Positions 6,656 through 14,085 of a DNA stretch of 16,742 nucleotides are shown here, piece by piece. This DNA comes from an uncultured Oscillospiraceae bacterium. Lineage in GTDB: Bacteria > Bacillota > Clostridia > Oscillospirales > Acutalibacteraceae. How positions within the stretch are numbered: position 1 is the stretch's first letter; the number at the start of each line of letters is the position of its first letter. The DNA lies in the NCBI GenBank assembly GCA_900543305.1, contig UQQZ01000052.1, positions 1 to 16,742 on the forward strand, written 5' to 3'. A program made the position numbers and the translations under genes. The notes below the pieces were generated by a model. The model had not been told where the DNA came from. It saw only the letters and a list, made by a program, of their open reading frames with translations, and searched no databases.

Positions 6656-7026
6656 GCAAGAATGTCCATGTGATGTGTAATTCTACGGACAGCGGGCAGC
6701 AGCGCGTCTGAAACCAGAAAGTAGCCCAGCTGCCCCCGGTTCTCTAGCCGCTTGTTGAGCCGCATAGTCCACCAGATATAGGGCCTATCCGCCTGTGGAT
6801 ACCAGGCACAGAATACATCGGTCAGACTCAGAAAGAGGAACCGTTCTATCCCTGGGTGTTTGGCGGGGTTCCAGAACTGGAGATATCCCGGAGTAGAAAG
6901 TGGGCAGCGGGTCTTGATCTCCTGACAGCAGAAAAAGTCTACTTTGGAGTTGGCAAGGACACGCAAAAAGCCTTTTCGCTTGCAGGCCGCAAGGCCATTG
7001 ACGTTCCAGGACACAATCTTCCTGAT
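6622..7026 (-). pseudogene. xthA: Decayed exodeoxyribonuclease III
   Basis: The frame encodes the two ends of an exonuclease III/AP endonuclease: RKIVSWNVNGLAACKRKGFL and CCQEIKTR at the front, then TDVFCAWYPQADRPYIWW, RLNKRLENRG and YFLVSDALLPAVRRITHH with ADHRPIS at the end. The middle (about 110 residues, including metal- and DNA-contacting parts) is missing between WNPAKHPG and LTDVF. The start is also lost: a GGGAGGAA site sits 7 bases before an ATC codon (7024-7026) where ATG is expected. The usual RLDYF is now QLGYF. This enzyme normally repairs abasic sites; this copy cannot be functional. The intact gene is presumably elsewhere in the genome, and this copy was captured and degraded. 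Confidence 0.85.
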
Positions 7027-7290
7027 GTCAGTTCCTCCCTGCCCATTGAAGTGGGCTTTGGTATGCCCAGAATTGGCAGTATTAAAATCCCTGCCGCAAA
7101 CATACAATGCCTGCCCTTGCCGAATTTGTCAAGAGCAGGCATTGCTGTTTCTTCCCTACAGCGGTTTTCCAGGGGCGTCGCAATTATAACCTGGCCAGAG
7201 GCGAATGAAGAGGGTTGCCTCTTTAGAGGTTTCGAATTCTATCGGAGACATTTTCTTGTGATGTTAGGCGATCAGATATGTTATTCCTTT
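7027..7290. other. Intergenic with a strong hairpin
   Basis: No gene recognised. CAATGCCTGC (7105-7114) pairs perfectly with 7135-7144, and an inner CTTG/CAAG pair lengthens the stem. A minus-strand TTGACA lies in its loop (7127-7132) without a convincing -10. A short palindrome CCTCTTTAGAGG lies at 7218-7229. Confidence 0.45.
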
Positions 7291-7328
7291 GCAACGCAAT
7301 TCTGGTTGTATTATTCATATCCAACGTA
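7291..7328 (-). repeat. 38-bp copy of the start region of the 9319 gene
   Basis: 7291-7328 matches 9292-9329 at about 35 of 38 positions. The latter covers the start codon and the first codons (MNNTTRIALQR) of the family member at 8333-9319. The remnant is thus the broken 5' end of another paralog. Similarity fades after this stretch and no long frame follows. Confidence 0.7.
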
Positions 7329-7343
7329 TAGGACGGCTTTAAA

Positions 7344-8315
7344 TTAGGCCAGTGTCCAGTATGTGATATCACGCTCTTTATATGGACACTTATCAACCTC
7401 ATGTTTGTATAGCTTACCAAACCCCCACTTCGATTCAACCATTACTTTTCCAGATGAAGTTGAAACGACAAGTGCAGAATGTGTTATCCCTCCACGTGTA
7501 GTCCTATATAAAACCCGATCCATCGCTGAAGGATTATTTGTTTCATCATAGCTTCCGTCTTCAATATATGCATCAGGTTGTTTCATCCAACAATCATTTA
7601 GGATGCTTGGCCAATACCATGCGTAAGAATGGCAATTATATTCCGGTGAGGCTTCGGCCAGTTCGATGCTGTCTGGATAATTCCGGGAATATGATTCATC
7701 CTCAAATTCCAATATTTGCTCCCACAGAGGATCATGTTCTTCAAAAGTGTAGCCTACGATAACTTCTACCGGAGTCCCATTTGGGGTATCAACATAGTCT
7801 CTTCTTAAGTATAAAGGCACTGCTTTCTGTTCTTCGCTTCCCGTGAGACTTTTGAGAATAAGACCACTATAAAGCCATTTTACCGTCTTTTCCGGATCTT
7901 GATTTGCTCGCAAAGTGTTTTCTGTTGGGAGATAGCTAATTACAGTCTCCTCTGCGTCAGGACGGGAAAGAAGTTCCTGTAGTCCATTAAACCATGATGA
8001 AAAGACAGAAAAACCTTCCTCAAAGGAATCATAAGCCAAGATATCCGAAAACAAGGGACAATCAAGCACCGTTTGCATAAGGGCATCTGTCGTCATCGAA
8101 TAAAGGAGTTCCTCGGGTATTTGACAAACAGACATCATCGCCAAATTATCGGGAAGTTCAGCCCAAGCATCGGTTCCTGGGACTACGGGGTAAACATACG
8201 GTATATCTATAACGAGTTCGCTATTTGTGGGACTGTCAACTGCCTTAGCCGTAATACTTGAAATAGTAAAGATCATGCTCAATGCTAAAGCCACTGATAA
8301 CAAACGTTTCTTCAT
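7344..8315 (-). CDS. Secreted protein with papain-like Cys/His domain
   Basis: A 323-aa protein and the only full-length member of the local family. Residues 1-25 are a signal peptide (MKKRLLSVALALSMIFTISS, cleavage after AKA). The shared N-terminal domain lies near 39-125: YVYPVVPGTDAW, SVCQIPEELLYSMTTDALMQ, DILAYDSFEEGF, FNGLQELLSRPDA. The C-terminal domain (about 222-323) has YNCHSYAWYWPS (Cys228), ITHSALVVSTS (His279), then VESKWG..G.LYKH..DKCPY and a closing YWTLA. A Cys in an NC...A context followed by a His before a beta-rich end suggests a papain/NlpC-P60-like fold, perhaps a peptidase, amidase or transglutaminase acting outside the cell. That is inference; no exact family was recognised. 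It starts 17 bases after the preceding gene, with GGGGGAA before the ATG, so the two form an operon. Confidence 0.85.
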   Translation of the reverse strand: MKKRLLSVALALSMIFTISSITAKAVDSPTNSELVIDIPYVYPVVPGTDAWAELPDNLAMMSVCQIPEELLYSMTTDALMQTVLDCPLFSDILAYDSFEEGFSVFSSWFNGLQELLSRPDAEETVISYLPTENTLRANQDPEKTVKWLYSGLILKSLTGSEEQKAVPLYLRRDYVDTPNGTPVEVIVGYTFEEHDPLWEQILEFEDESYSRNYPDSIELAEASPEYNCHSYAWYWPSILNDCWMKQPDAYIEDGSYDETNNPSAMDRVLYRTTRGGITHSALVVSTSSGKVMVESKWGFGKLYKHEVDKCPYKERDITYWTLA

Positions 8316-8332
8316 CTTTTATTCCCCCATTC

Positions 8333-9319
8333 TCATGAAAATGTTTGATTTTGAATGGTTTCTAATAATGCTTCTAAATAAATAGTCTGTACGGAATCTT
8401 CCACAAGTGTTTGATTTTGAATGGTTTCTAATAATGCTTCTGAATAGATGGCTTGTGCAGAGCTTTCCACAGACGTGCCTCTGATGCTCGATAGCAGTTC
8501 AAGATTACCTTGTATCGTTTCCAAGGCATCAGCTCGCAGAAATAATTCCGTTACCAGCTCATTTAGCGCCGGATACCGATCAATAGCAGATAAAAGTCCT
8601 AGCTCATATGAATCGTAAACAAGAATATCCGACAGAAAAGGAAACGACAGTATCGTATCCAGCAACGCTTGAGTTGTCATTTCTTGAATCGTTCTTTTAG
8701 GGACTTGAATTCTTGAGTTGTCTTTAACAGATTCACCGCTAGAGTTCATCGGAATGTCTGGATAATCAAAAGGTTGAATAATGCTATATGAAGAGTTCGT
8801 TGAAGCACAATTTAATTTTTTTAAGAAAGTATTATAAAATGAATTTATATTCCCATATTGGTCAACAGAAAGTATTCCCCGTGCATCAAGGTTCTGTGCA
8901 ACTATTAACCTTTTTTCGATTTCGTCTCGTGCATCTTCACGTGAGATAAATTCCGAAATTGCAGAAAAATGACGTGAGAACATCTCGTATGCGTCTTCTT
9001 CCGATTGCTGTAAAAACCAAATTGGCAATAATGGATGATCTAATATGGCGTCCATAAGTTCACTTGTTGAAAGTTCTGAGAGTATATCCTCAGGAATCTG
9101 GCATACAGCGAACATTTCAGACGTAGATGTGAGATCGTTCCATCCCGGATCATCAGGCGTAATAGGATATTCATATACACTGCCTTTTTCGAGATAGGCG
9201 ATAGAGGTATGTTTCGTCAAAGATGGCGTAACTGCATACAGTTTTGAAATTAAACAGCATCCTATAGAGATGAGGATAAACAGGCTCCTCTGCAGCGCAA
9301 TTCTGGTTGTGTTATTCAT
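8333..9319 (-). CDS. Anchored or secreted protein with duplicated N-terminal domain
   Basis: A 328-aa family member without the papain-like domain. A hydrophobic segment (RSLFILISIGCCLISKLYAV, 11-30) is a signal peptide or anchor. Domain copy one covers about 48-135 (YEYPITPDDPGWNDL, VCQIPEDILSELSTSELMDA) and copy two about 184-272 (FDYPDIP, VPKRTIQEMTTQALLDTI, FLSDILVYDSYELGL). The end is a tandem 22-residue repeat (285-306, 307-328) containing EALLETIQNQT twice. I chose the ATG at 9319; an in-frame TTG at 9325 is possible. No good Shine-Dalgarno box is visible for either. A strong promoter at 9474-9502 reads into it, and the full-length member follows in the same operon. Confidence 0.78.
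   Translation of the reverse strand: MNNTTRIALQRSLFILISIGCCLISKLYAVTPSLTKHTSIAYLEKGSVYEYPITPDDPGWNDLTSTSEMFAVCQIPEDILSELSTSELMDAILDHPLLPIWFLQQSEEDAYEMFSRHFSAISEFISREDARDEIEKRLIVAQNLDARGILSVDQYGNINSFYNTFLKKLNCASTNSSYSIIQPFDYPDIPMNSSGESVKDNSRIQVPKRTIQEMTTQALLDTILSFPFLSDILVYDSYELGLLSAIDRYPALNELVTELFLRADALETIQGNLELLSSIRGTSVESSAQAIYSEALLETIQNQTLVEDSVQTIYLEALLETIQNQTFS
8343..8474. repeat. Tandem 66-bp coding repeat, two units
   Basis: The segment beginning at 8343 recurs 66 bases later at 8409 (shared GTTTGATTTTGAATGGTTTC and more). It encodes the two 22-residue units at the C-terminus of the 8333-9319 protein and keeps the reading frame. Confidence 0.8.
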
Positions 9320-9454
9320 ATTCAACGTAGCGGGTTTGGCTGATCTTCTACAAATATATTTTAGGAGTGGTCATCAAGCCATATCTTATTCACCCCCTCA
9401 ATATCTTTATGTTTACAACAACGGATATTTGGACATCGTTATGATAAGTTGAGC

Positions 9455-9464
9455 ACAAACTTGT
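9455..9464. promoter_or_regulatory. Small palindrome at the predicted transcription start
   Basis: ACAAACTTGT (arms ACAA/TTGT) lies 10-20 bases after the -10 box of the cargo promoter. The location would suit a repressor site, but the sequence is short and may be chance. Confidence 0.25.
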
Positions 9465-9473
9465 TCTATTAGA

Positions 9474-9502
9474 ATTATAGCATCCCTCTTCCCGTTTTTC
9501 AA
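9474..9502 (-). promoter_or_regulatory. Strong sigma-A promoter of the cargo operon
   Basis: On the minus strand, TTGAAA (9497-9502), a 17-base spacer and a perfect TATAAT (9474-9479). It should start transcripts near 9467, giving a leader of about 145 bases before the 9319 start. Confidence 0.8.
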
Positions 9503-9570
9503 CACCTTCCATAAAATATAGTTCCTCCATCGTCATTATTATGTCATATTTGACATTAACCTTTTCCGTT

Positions 9571-9960
9571 TTAAGGTCTGTGCCCAAGACCATATTTTTT
9601 TATGAGATAGGCGAAAAACGTCGTTGCCTCATGAGCTGCATTCTCCGGGATCCGGCTCTGGAGAAGTGCTGGTGGAATGGTCAAGCCCGTGGTCCCATAG
9701 ACTTCCCTATGAAATACCACCCTCCCGCGGCTCAGGTCCAGCCGCTGGATGCGGTAGCCCTGACTGCGCCAGGCATCCGATATGACATACTCCGCAGCCT
9801 GCTGGGAGGGCTCCACGGCGTGGAATGGGAACTCCTGCTCCCACTGCCCGCCCACATAGGCCGGAGCCTCATCAAACCAGAATGCCTGAAAATAACGGGC
9901 CTCCCAGTCCAGCTCAAAGCCGATGATCTTCTCAATTTCCGGAAGCGTCAGTGTAACAGA
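9571..9960 (-). pseudogene. C-terminal fragment of an unknown protein
   Basis: The frame is open from the very edge of the IS3-like element (TCT at 9960, preceded by TAA) to a stop at 9571: 129 codons with strong protein character, e.g. LPEIEKIIGFELDWEARYFQ, GGQWEQEFPFHAVEPSQQAA, GYRIQRLDLSRGRVVFH. There is no start codon or ribosome binding site at the front, and the sequence on the other side of the element does not supply the missing N-terminus. It was probably cut by insertion plus a deletion. The base composition is like that of the conjugation genes to the right, so it may be a former element gene. Family not recognised. Confidence 0.6.
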
Positions 9961-9961
9961 T

Positions 9962-9998
9962 TAAACTGGTTCCAATGTCAAGGACAATTTTTTGACAG
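9962..9998 (+). repeat. Left terminal inverted repeat of the IS3-like element
   Basis: Read inward, it agrees with the right end (14106 to 14070, reverse complement) at 26 of 37 positions. Shared blocks include TAAA, TGGT, CC, AAGGACA and TGACA. The element proper probably starts at the TG at 9967, as in IS3 elements. Confidence 0.75.
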
Positions 9999-10033
9999 TA
10001 ACAGATACAAAATAACCACCGTTACTGGTGAAA

Positions 10034-10084
10034 AAAGCGTAAGCACAGCATGGCCGCCATATTAATGCCGGCCATGCTGTGCTT
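10034..10084 (-). terminator. Terminator at the left end of the element
   Basis: A perfect 16-bp stem (10041-10056 with 10069-10084), 12-base loop. On the minus strand it is followed by ACGCTTTTTT, on the plus strand by TATAATAGGGGGTG and a long T-run. It should stop transcripts of the transposase genes before they leave the element. Confidence 0.85.
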
Positions 10085-10196
10085 ATAATAGGGGGTGTTT
10101 TTTTTTGCAGATTTACTAAGTCTGTTGCGGCAACGGGGTTACTGGGTTCACTCTATCGCATTGATAAGTATCACAAAGGCGAATAGAGAAAGTACC

Positions 10197-11507
10197 TTAA
10201 AAAAGTTCACGCATTTTGTAAATATAAGCGAGTTCTGGATGGGCTCCCCAGTTTTCTCCATTGTATAGCTGCAAAATCAGGTCAGCTGATGCGGTCATCA
10301 AATAGGCCCTTGCTTTTTGGGATAGTTCAAGAATTTCTCTCAGATGGGATATCTGTTGAAGCGCAAGTTCTTTGGAGCGGGTCCACTTCGCTATTTCGCG
10401 GCGCAAGATGCGTTGATCCCTTGCTATGACGAATTCTGGGTCCTTTTTCTTTCCTTGAGCCATAGCGCGTTTCTTTGCGCTGGCCTCTCTGTACTTTTTG
10501 GCCTTCTCCTCTGCCGCGCGGCGACGGGCGGCTATCAACGCCTGGATTGGCATAAGTTCTGTCGCCTTGATGCCGTAGTAGTTGTCCACCGGGTAGATAC
10601 CAGTGGTAACATAGGTGTAGTATTCAGATGGAGTTAGCCCCGCCAGCGCATATTGGTAATGTCGATGGTTATAGGCATCAATATAGCCGCTGATCATCCG
10701 GCTTACAGTTGACGCGTCTGGACATAGCGCCACGAGGTCAAGCAATTCACATTTCAGCCGTCCGAAAAATGATTCCATGGGGGCATTGTCCTGAGAATTG
10801 CCCCTATCGGAAACAGACTGGAGAAAACCGTCATCTGACAGCAGCCTCTGGAATGTGGTCGAGAGGTACTGAGAACCTTGGTCGCTATGGATCACACATG
10901 CAGCACCTCGCAGTTCGTGTCCATGGTTCTCCATCATAACGTCATAGGCGGACTTGACAAGCGAGACTGTCATGCGGGAGGACACGCAATGCCCCAAGAT
11001 CTCTTTTGTATAAGCATCCTTAAAAGCGCAAAGATAAATCGGTGTACGCACAGGGCCATAATACAAATAAGTGATATCTGTCAAAATAACTCTGCGGGGA
11101 CCAACGGAGAAATTCTGTTTCACCGCGTTTTTCGGGGAGGAATATTCGTGATTGTGTGTGGCCTGATTCTTATAAGCGTCCTTCCTGGGTCTGTTGGCCA
11201 CGAGATTCATTTCTTTCATAACCTTTCGACAGCGTTTTATACTGATACTGATATTGAACTCGCGCCATAGATGGGTCTGAAAGGTCCTTTTTCCCGGAAC
11301 ATATCCAAGTTTTCTCACGATTTTCCTAAACTTTTCTTTCAATTGCTCCTGTTGTTCTTTCTTTGCGGCACAGGAGCTGTCTATATCTTTTTTACGCCTG
11401 ACCCACGAATAGTAGCCGGATCTGGACACTCCAAATATGTGAAGGCATTGCACGATAGACAGACCGTCCGCTCTATCCGCTTGTCTACGGATAAAGGAAT
11501 CTACCAT
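10197..11507 (-). CDS. IS3-family OrfB transposase with long C-terminal extension
   Basis: A DDE transposase of 436 aa. An HTH_21-like part lies at the front (LHIFGVSRSGYYSWVRRKKD). The integrase core follows with ILTDITYLYYGP (Asp144), IHSDQGSQY (Asp209) and NAPMESFFGRLK (Glu245), the DD35E spacing of IS3. YNHRHYQYALAGLTPSEY closes the core. Residues 305-436 are an unusual charged, helical tail (Arg/Lys/Ala-rich). The frame is open 23 codons upstream of the ATG, back to an A8 slippery run in the OrfA gene, so the active product is probably a 591-aa OrfAB fusion made by -1 frameshifting. All catalytic residues are present. Confidence 0.92.
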   Translation of the reverse strand: MVDSFIRRQADRADGLSIVQCLHIFGVSRSGYYSWVRRKKDIDSSCAAKKEQQEQLKEKFRKIVRKLGYVPGKRTFQTHLWREFNISISIKRCRKVMKEMNLVANRPRKDAYKNQATHNHEYSSPKNAVKQNFSVGPRRVILTDITYLYYGPVRTPIYLCAFKDAYTKEILGHCVSSRMTVSLVKSAYDVMMENHGHELRGAACVIHSDQGSQYLSTTFQRLLSDDGFLQSVSDRGNSQDNAPMESFFGRLKCELLDLVALCPDASTVSRMISGYIDAYNHRHYQYALAGLTPSEYYTYVTTGIYPVDNYYGIKATELMPIQALIAARRRAAEEKAKKYREASAKKRAMAQGKKKDPEFVIARDQRILRREIAKWTRSKELALQQISHLREILELSQKARAYLMTASADLILQLYNGENWGAHPELAYIYKMRELF

Positions 11508-11524
11508 ATAGAAACGGTCGGCGC

Positions 11525-11971
11525 TTACACCTTCGGATTCAATGATATAGTTGTGTCCTCCAATGCGGAACGGAGTTTTTTTTGAGCTGCAACCAGCTCC
11601 TCCAAATAGGCATTTCTGGCTTTTAGATAGGCCAGTTCTTCCAGAGGGGACATGGCCCCCATAGCCTCTCTGGGTACAGAGCCATCATAGCTGGAGGGAT
11701 CTGCGGTGAACAAACGACCCTCCCGGCCCAACTGCATCGCCCGCTTTCCTGCGGAATTCGCGCGGTCCTCTCCGAGTACAGCGGTGGAAAACCCAAGGCT
11801 GTTATACGCTGCCACATAGGTCATATGCTCCTCGGAGATCTTCTTATACATGGCAACATAAAAGTCCTTCGTGTAAATAATATCCCGCCCACGAAAATCC
11901 TTTAGGAACGGATTATCCAGAAACGGCTGAATCTCCTCTGGCGGCTGCCTGGTCATTCTGTTTTGTTTCAT
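11525..11971 (-). CDS. OrfA-like HTH and leucine-zipper protein
   Basis: A 148-aa protein. Residues about 9-88 match each of the three N-terminal repeats of the 643-aa transposase: PEEI...., NPFL, a Phe 16 residues after the Pro, then GF.....LG. That pattern suggests a helix-turn-helix DNA-binding unit. Residues 109-133 (PLEELAYLKARNAYLEELVA) form a leucine-zipper coiled coil, as in IS3 OrfA proteins that bind the element ends and multimerise. The A8 run at 11576-11583 lies 50 bases before the stop and fits a -1 slip into OrfB. It starts 23 bases after the end of the fused transposase gene, with GAGGG before the ATG. Confidence 0.82.
   Translation of the reverse strand: MKQNRMTRQPPEEIQPFLDNPFLKDFRGRDIIYTKDFYVAMYKKISEEHMTYVAAYNSLGFSTAVLGEDRANSAGKRAMQLGREGRLFTADPSSYDGSVPREAMGAMSPLEELAYLKARNAYLEELVAAQKKLRSALEDTTISLNPKV
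11576..11583 (-). promoter_or_regulatory. A8 slippery site for -1 ribosomal frameshifting
   Basis: In the OrfA frame the heptamer reads A AAA AAA, the canonical X XXY YYZ layout. A -1 slip gives ACT as the next codon, and this frame is open through to the OrfB ATG and beyond. CTCC/GGAG just downstream could form a small stem. IS3 elements are known to make OrfAB this way. Confidence 0.8.
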
Positions 11972-11994
11972 ATTCCCTCATCCGCCCACCTTTC

Positions 11995-13926
11995 TCATAC
12001 TCCTAAATTTTTTGCCCGTTCAATGGCTCGTTGGGCAGCTTTTTCTTTCATCTGCTGATACTTTTCTTCTTCCTTTGCGATGTAGAGCGAGAATTCAGCT
12101 TCGTTCATGGCCAGAAGATACTGCTCGTACTCGACTGGCGTCATGCGGCCCTTATCCCACATGCGGCGTTCATAATTGTAATACTCTGCATATCGCGCGA
12201 CAAGTTCCCTCAACTCCTCGATATCTTTGCATTCCGAATACGGACACTCATCTTTAAAATGTCCAAAGAAAGACTCTTGTGGGGCGTTGTCCTGGCAATT
12301 TCCTCGTTTGGACATCGATTGTGTGTAACCTCTTTTGCTTACTTCCTGCTGGAATGCGCCAGACAGATAAACTGTCCCCTGGTCAGAATGATAAAGTCCA
12401 CCGCTGACACATGGGTGAAGATCTGATTGACGCAGTGTGGCAAGCGCCAGTTCCAAGTCATTGTGTTCGCTGACTAAAAACGCAACTAACTTGCTGGTGA
12501 CGGGATCGAGCAGTGCTGAGCCATATGCCTTGCATCCGTCGCCATAGAGAAGATGTGTAACGTCTGTCAGCCGTACTTCATTGGGCCGGTAAAGGCGGAA
12601 TCTGCGCTGCAGCAAATTAGGTCTCACATTCTTTTTCAGTGCCGCTCCACCCATGCGCTTGGAAGGCGCTGCCTTCCGAATCGACGATGTGAGGTTGTAC
12701 GTTTTCATAATACGGCGTATCTTTTTCAGCCCCATACGCTTTCCCGTCAGAGCTGGCATCATCATATAGATCTGCCTTGAGCCTTTGGCAAACCCCTTGT
12801 ATTCCATAACGGTTCGAATCAGTTCGGCATCCTGCTCGTCTTGTGCGTTTCTCTGTACTACCGACTGTCCATAGGTGCCATTCTTCAGTATGGCATAATA
12901 TGACGCACGAGAAATCTTCATGAGAGAGAGTATTTTTCTAACGCTATACTTTCTTCCTGGGTCTGGCGGAAGATCCCGGAGCCACAGGCAGAGCGATTTC
13001 TTCTGCAGAACATTCAGAGAAGAAACAATATCTCCAATTTGAAGAAACCCTTTTTCTACAATACTGTCCAATGCCCGCATCCTATTTCTAAGGATTTTCC
13101 GTGTGGGAGAGGCGTTTATTGTCTCTCCGTCAGCCGGTGTAGCCCATGCAGCCAAAACTCGGCTCATGCGATATCGCTCCGTTACTGAAAATATCTCCGG
13201 GTCAATATCAAACACACGGAGGATGTCGTCGAATGCCAGTACTGCAATAGGTGCGGCAGCCTCAAAGAATGCCTTATTCAACTCTATTTTTTCACGGGTG
13301 GCTGTTTGGACATAGGGATGTTTACGATACTGCTCTACCGTGGCGGCAGTATAATAAGCTGTACGGCCCCTTGTAGCACTGCGGTTTGTGTCCTGCCCAG
13401 ATGAATGTTCAAATTTTTCTTGCAGCCAGTATATTTTGTGGTAGCCCATGTCTGCTGGCGAAATCCCAGCGGACAGCAAACCATCTTCTATGGACTGTTG
13501 GGGATAGTTTCGGTATAGCTCCGCCTCAAAATCCGGATGTAAAATCAGTCTGTTGACATCCCAAACAAATTTTCCGCTTTCAACCAATTCCTCCGCAGTC
13601 ATGGTTGGCATATATATTGTTTTGGCCCAGTTTGCCTGGGTTTCCGGCGATGCCTTTGAAAACTTCGGACGCCCACCCCGTTTAAAAACAGATTCCACTG
13701 ACTTTGTGAAGTTTAGGCCAAGGCGCTGGGTATCAAATCCGTTTGCCTCCAGCATCCTTCTGACAGTTGACCGCTCTGGCCTCCGTATCCACGCCTCATA
13801 GACCTGCTGTCTGAACTCTATTGTCAGCAGCAAACGGTTTTCCCGCACCTCCAGCACATTTGGATTCTTTTTCAGGGCTTCTATTTCTTCAGGCGAATAC
13901 CGTTTGGGAACAAATTTAACAGCCAT
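11995..13926 (-). CDS. Fused IS3-type transposase with three HTH-like repeats
   Basis: A 643-aa protein. Residues 10-84, 108-173 and 192-260 are three diverged copies of the unit found once in the OrfA-like protein (e.g. YSPEEIEALKKNPNV..., MTAEELVESGKFV..., YTAATVEQYRKHPYV...). Residues 290-350 form an OrfB-type HTH (SVRKILSLMKISRASYYAIL). The DDE core has RLTDVTHLLYG (Asp455), YHSDQGTVYL (Asp515) and NAPQESFFGHFKDE (Glu551). The end is a Glu/Lys coiled coil. It looks like OrfA and OrfB joined in one gene, with two extra DNA-binding units. It is the first gene of the element's operon; GGGTGG precedes the ATG and a promoter lies at 14016-14044. It shares only the fold and motifs with the second transposase, so the two are old paralogs. 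Confidence 0.9.
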   Translation of the reverse strand: MAVKFVPKRYSPEEIEALKKNPNVLEVRENRLLLTIEFRQQVYEAWIRRPERSTVRRMLEANGFDTQRLGLNFTKSVESVFKRGGRPKFSKASPETQANWAKTIYMPTMTAEELVESGKFVWDVNRLILHPDFEAELYRNYPQQSIEDGLLSAGISPADMGYHKIYWLQEKFEHSSGQDTNRSATRGRTAYYTAATVEQYRKHPYVQTATREKIELNKAFFEAAAPIAVLAFDDILRVFDIDPEIFSVTERYRMSRVLAAWATPADGETINASPTRKILRNRMRALDSIVEKGFLQIGDIVSSLNVLQKKSLCLWLRDLPPDPGRKYSVRKILSLMKISRASYYAILKNGTYGQSVVQRNAQDEQDAELIRTVMEYKGFAKGSRQIYMMMPALTGKRMGLKKIRRIMKTYNLTSSIRKAAPSKRMGGAALKKNVRPNLLQRRFRLYRPNEVRLTDVTHLLYGDGCKAYGSALLDPVTSKLVAFLVSEHNDLELALATLRQSDLHPCVSGGLYHSDQGTVYLSGAFQQEVSKRGYTQSMSKRGNCQDNAPQESFFGHFKDECPYSECKDIEELRELVARYAEYYNYERRMWDKGRMTPVEYEQYLLAMNEAEFSLYIAKEEEKYQQMKEKAAQRAIERAKNLGV

Positions 13927-13943
13927 TTTCCACCCATAGCCTC

Positions 13944-14085
13944 TGTCCTATTTTGCACGATGATCTTGACCTCTGTCAAGGCAGTGTCTACAGCGTTTGC
14001 TCTTTTGCCAAACTTATTGTCTATTTTCTGTGTACCACTGTCAATCTCTGGTCTGTCTTTCGTGCTTTTTTGTCAGAGTACTGTC
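13944..14085 (-). repeat. Cluster of eight GACA motifs at the right end
   Basis: On the minus strand GACA occurs at 13944, 13974, 13985, 14018, 14039, 14054, 14071 and 14082 (plus-strand positions of TGTC). Fewer than one copy is expected by chance in this length. Several intervals are near 11, 21 or 33 bases, i.e. whole helical turns. They may be transposase-binding sites. Confidence 0.55.
14016..14044 (-). promoter_or_regulatory. Promoter of the transposase operon
   Basis: TTGACA (14039-14044), 17 bases, then GACAAT (14016-14021) on the minus strand, about 90 bases before the 643-aa gene. Two of the GACA motifs form part of these boxes, so a transposase bound there would block its own promoter. 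Confidence 0.55.

Noticed and set aside
8343..8474. Possible CRISPR-like repeat
   Set aside because: Two 66-bp units in direct contact with no spacers, inside a coding frame: a tandem coding repeat.
9390..9593. Minus-strand frame of 67 codons upstream of the cargo operon
   Set aside because: It runs through the -35/-10 promoter and the leader of the operon, so it is more likely non-coding.
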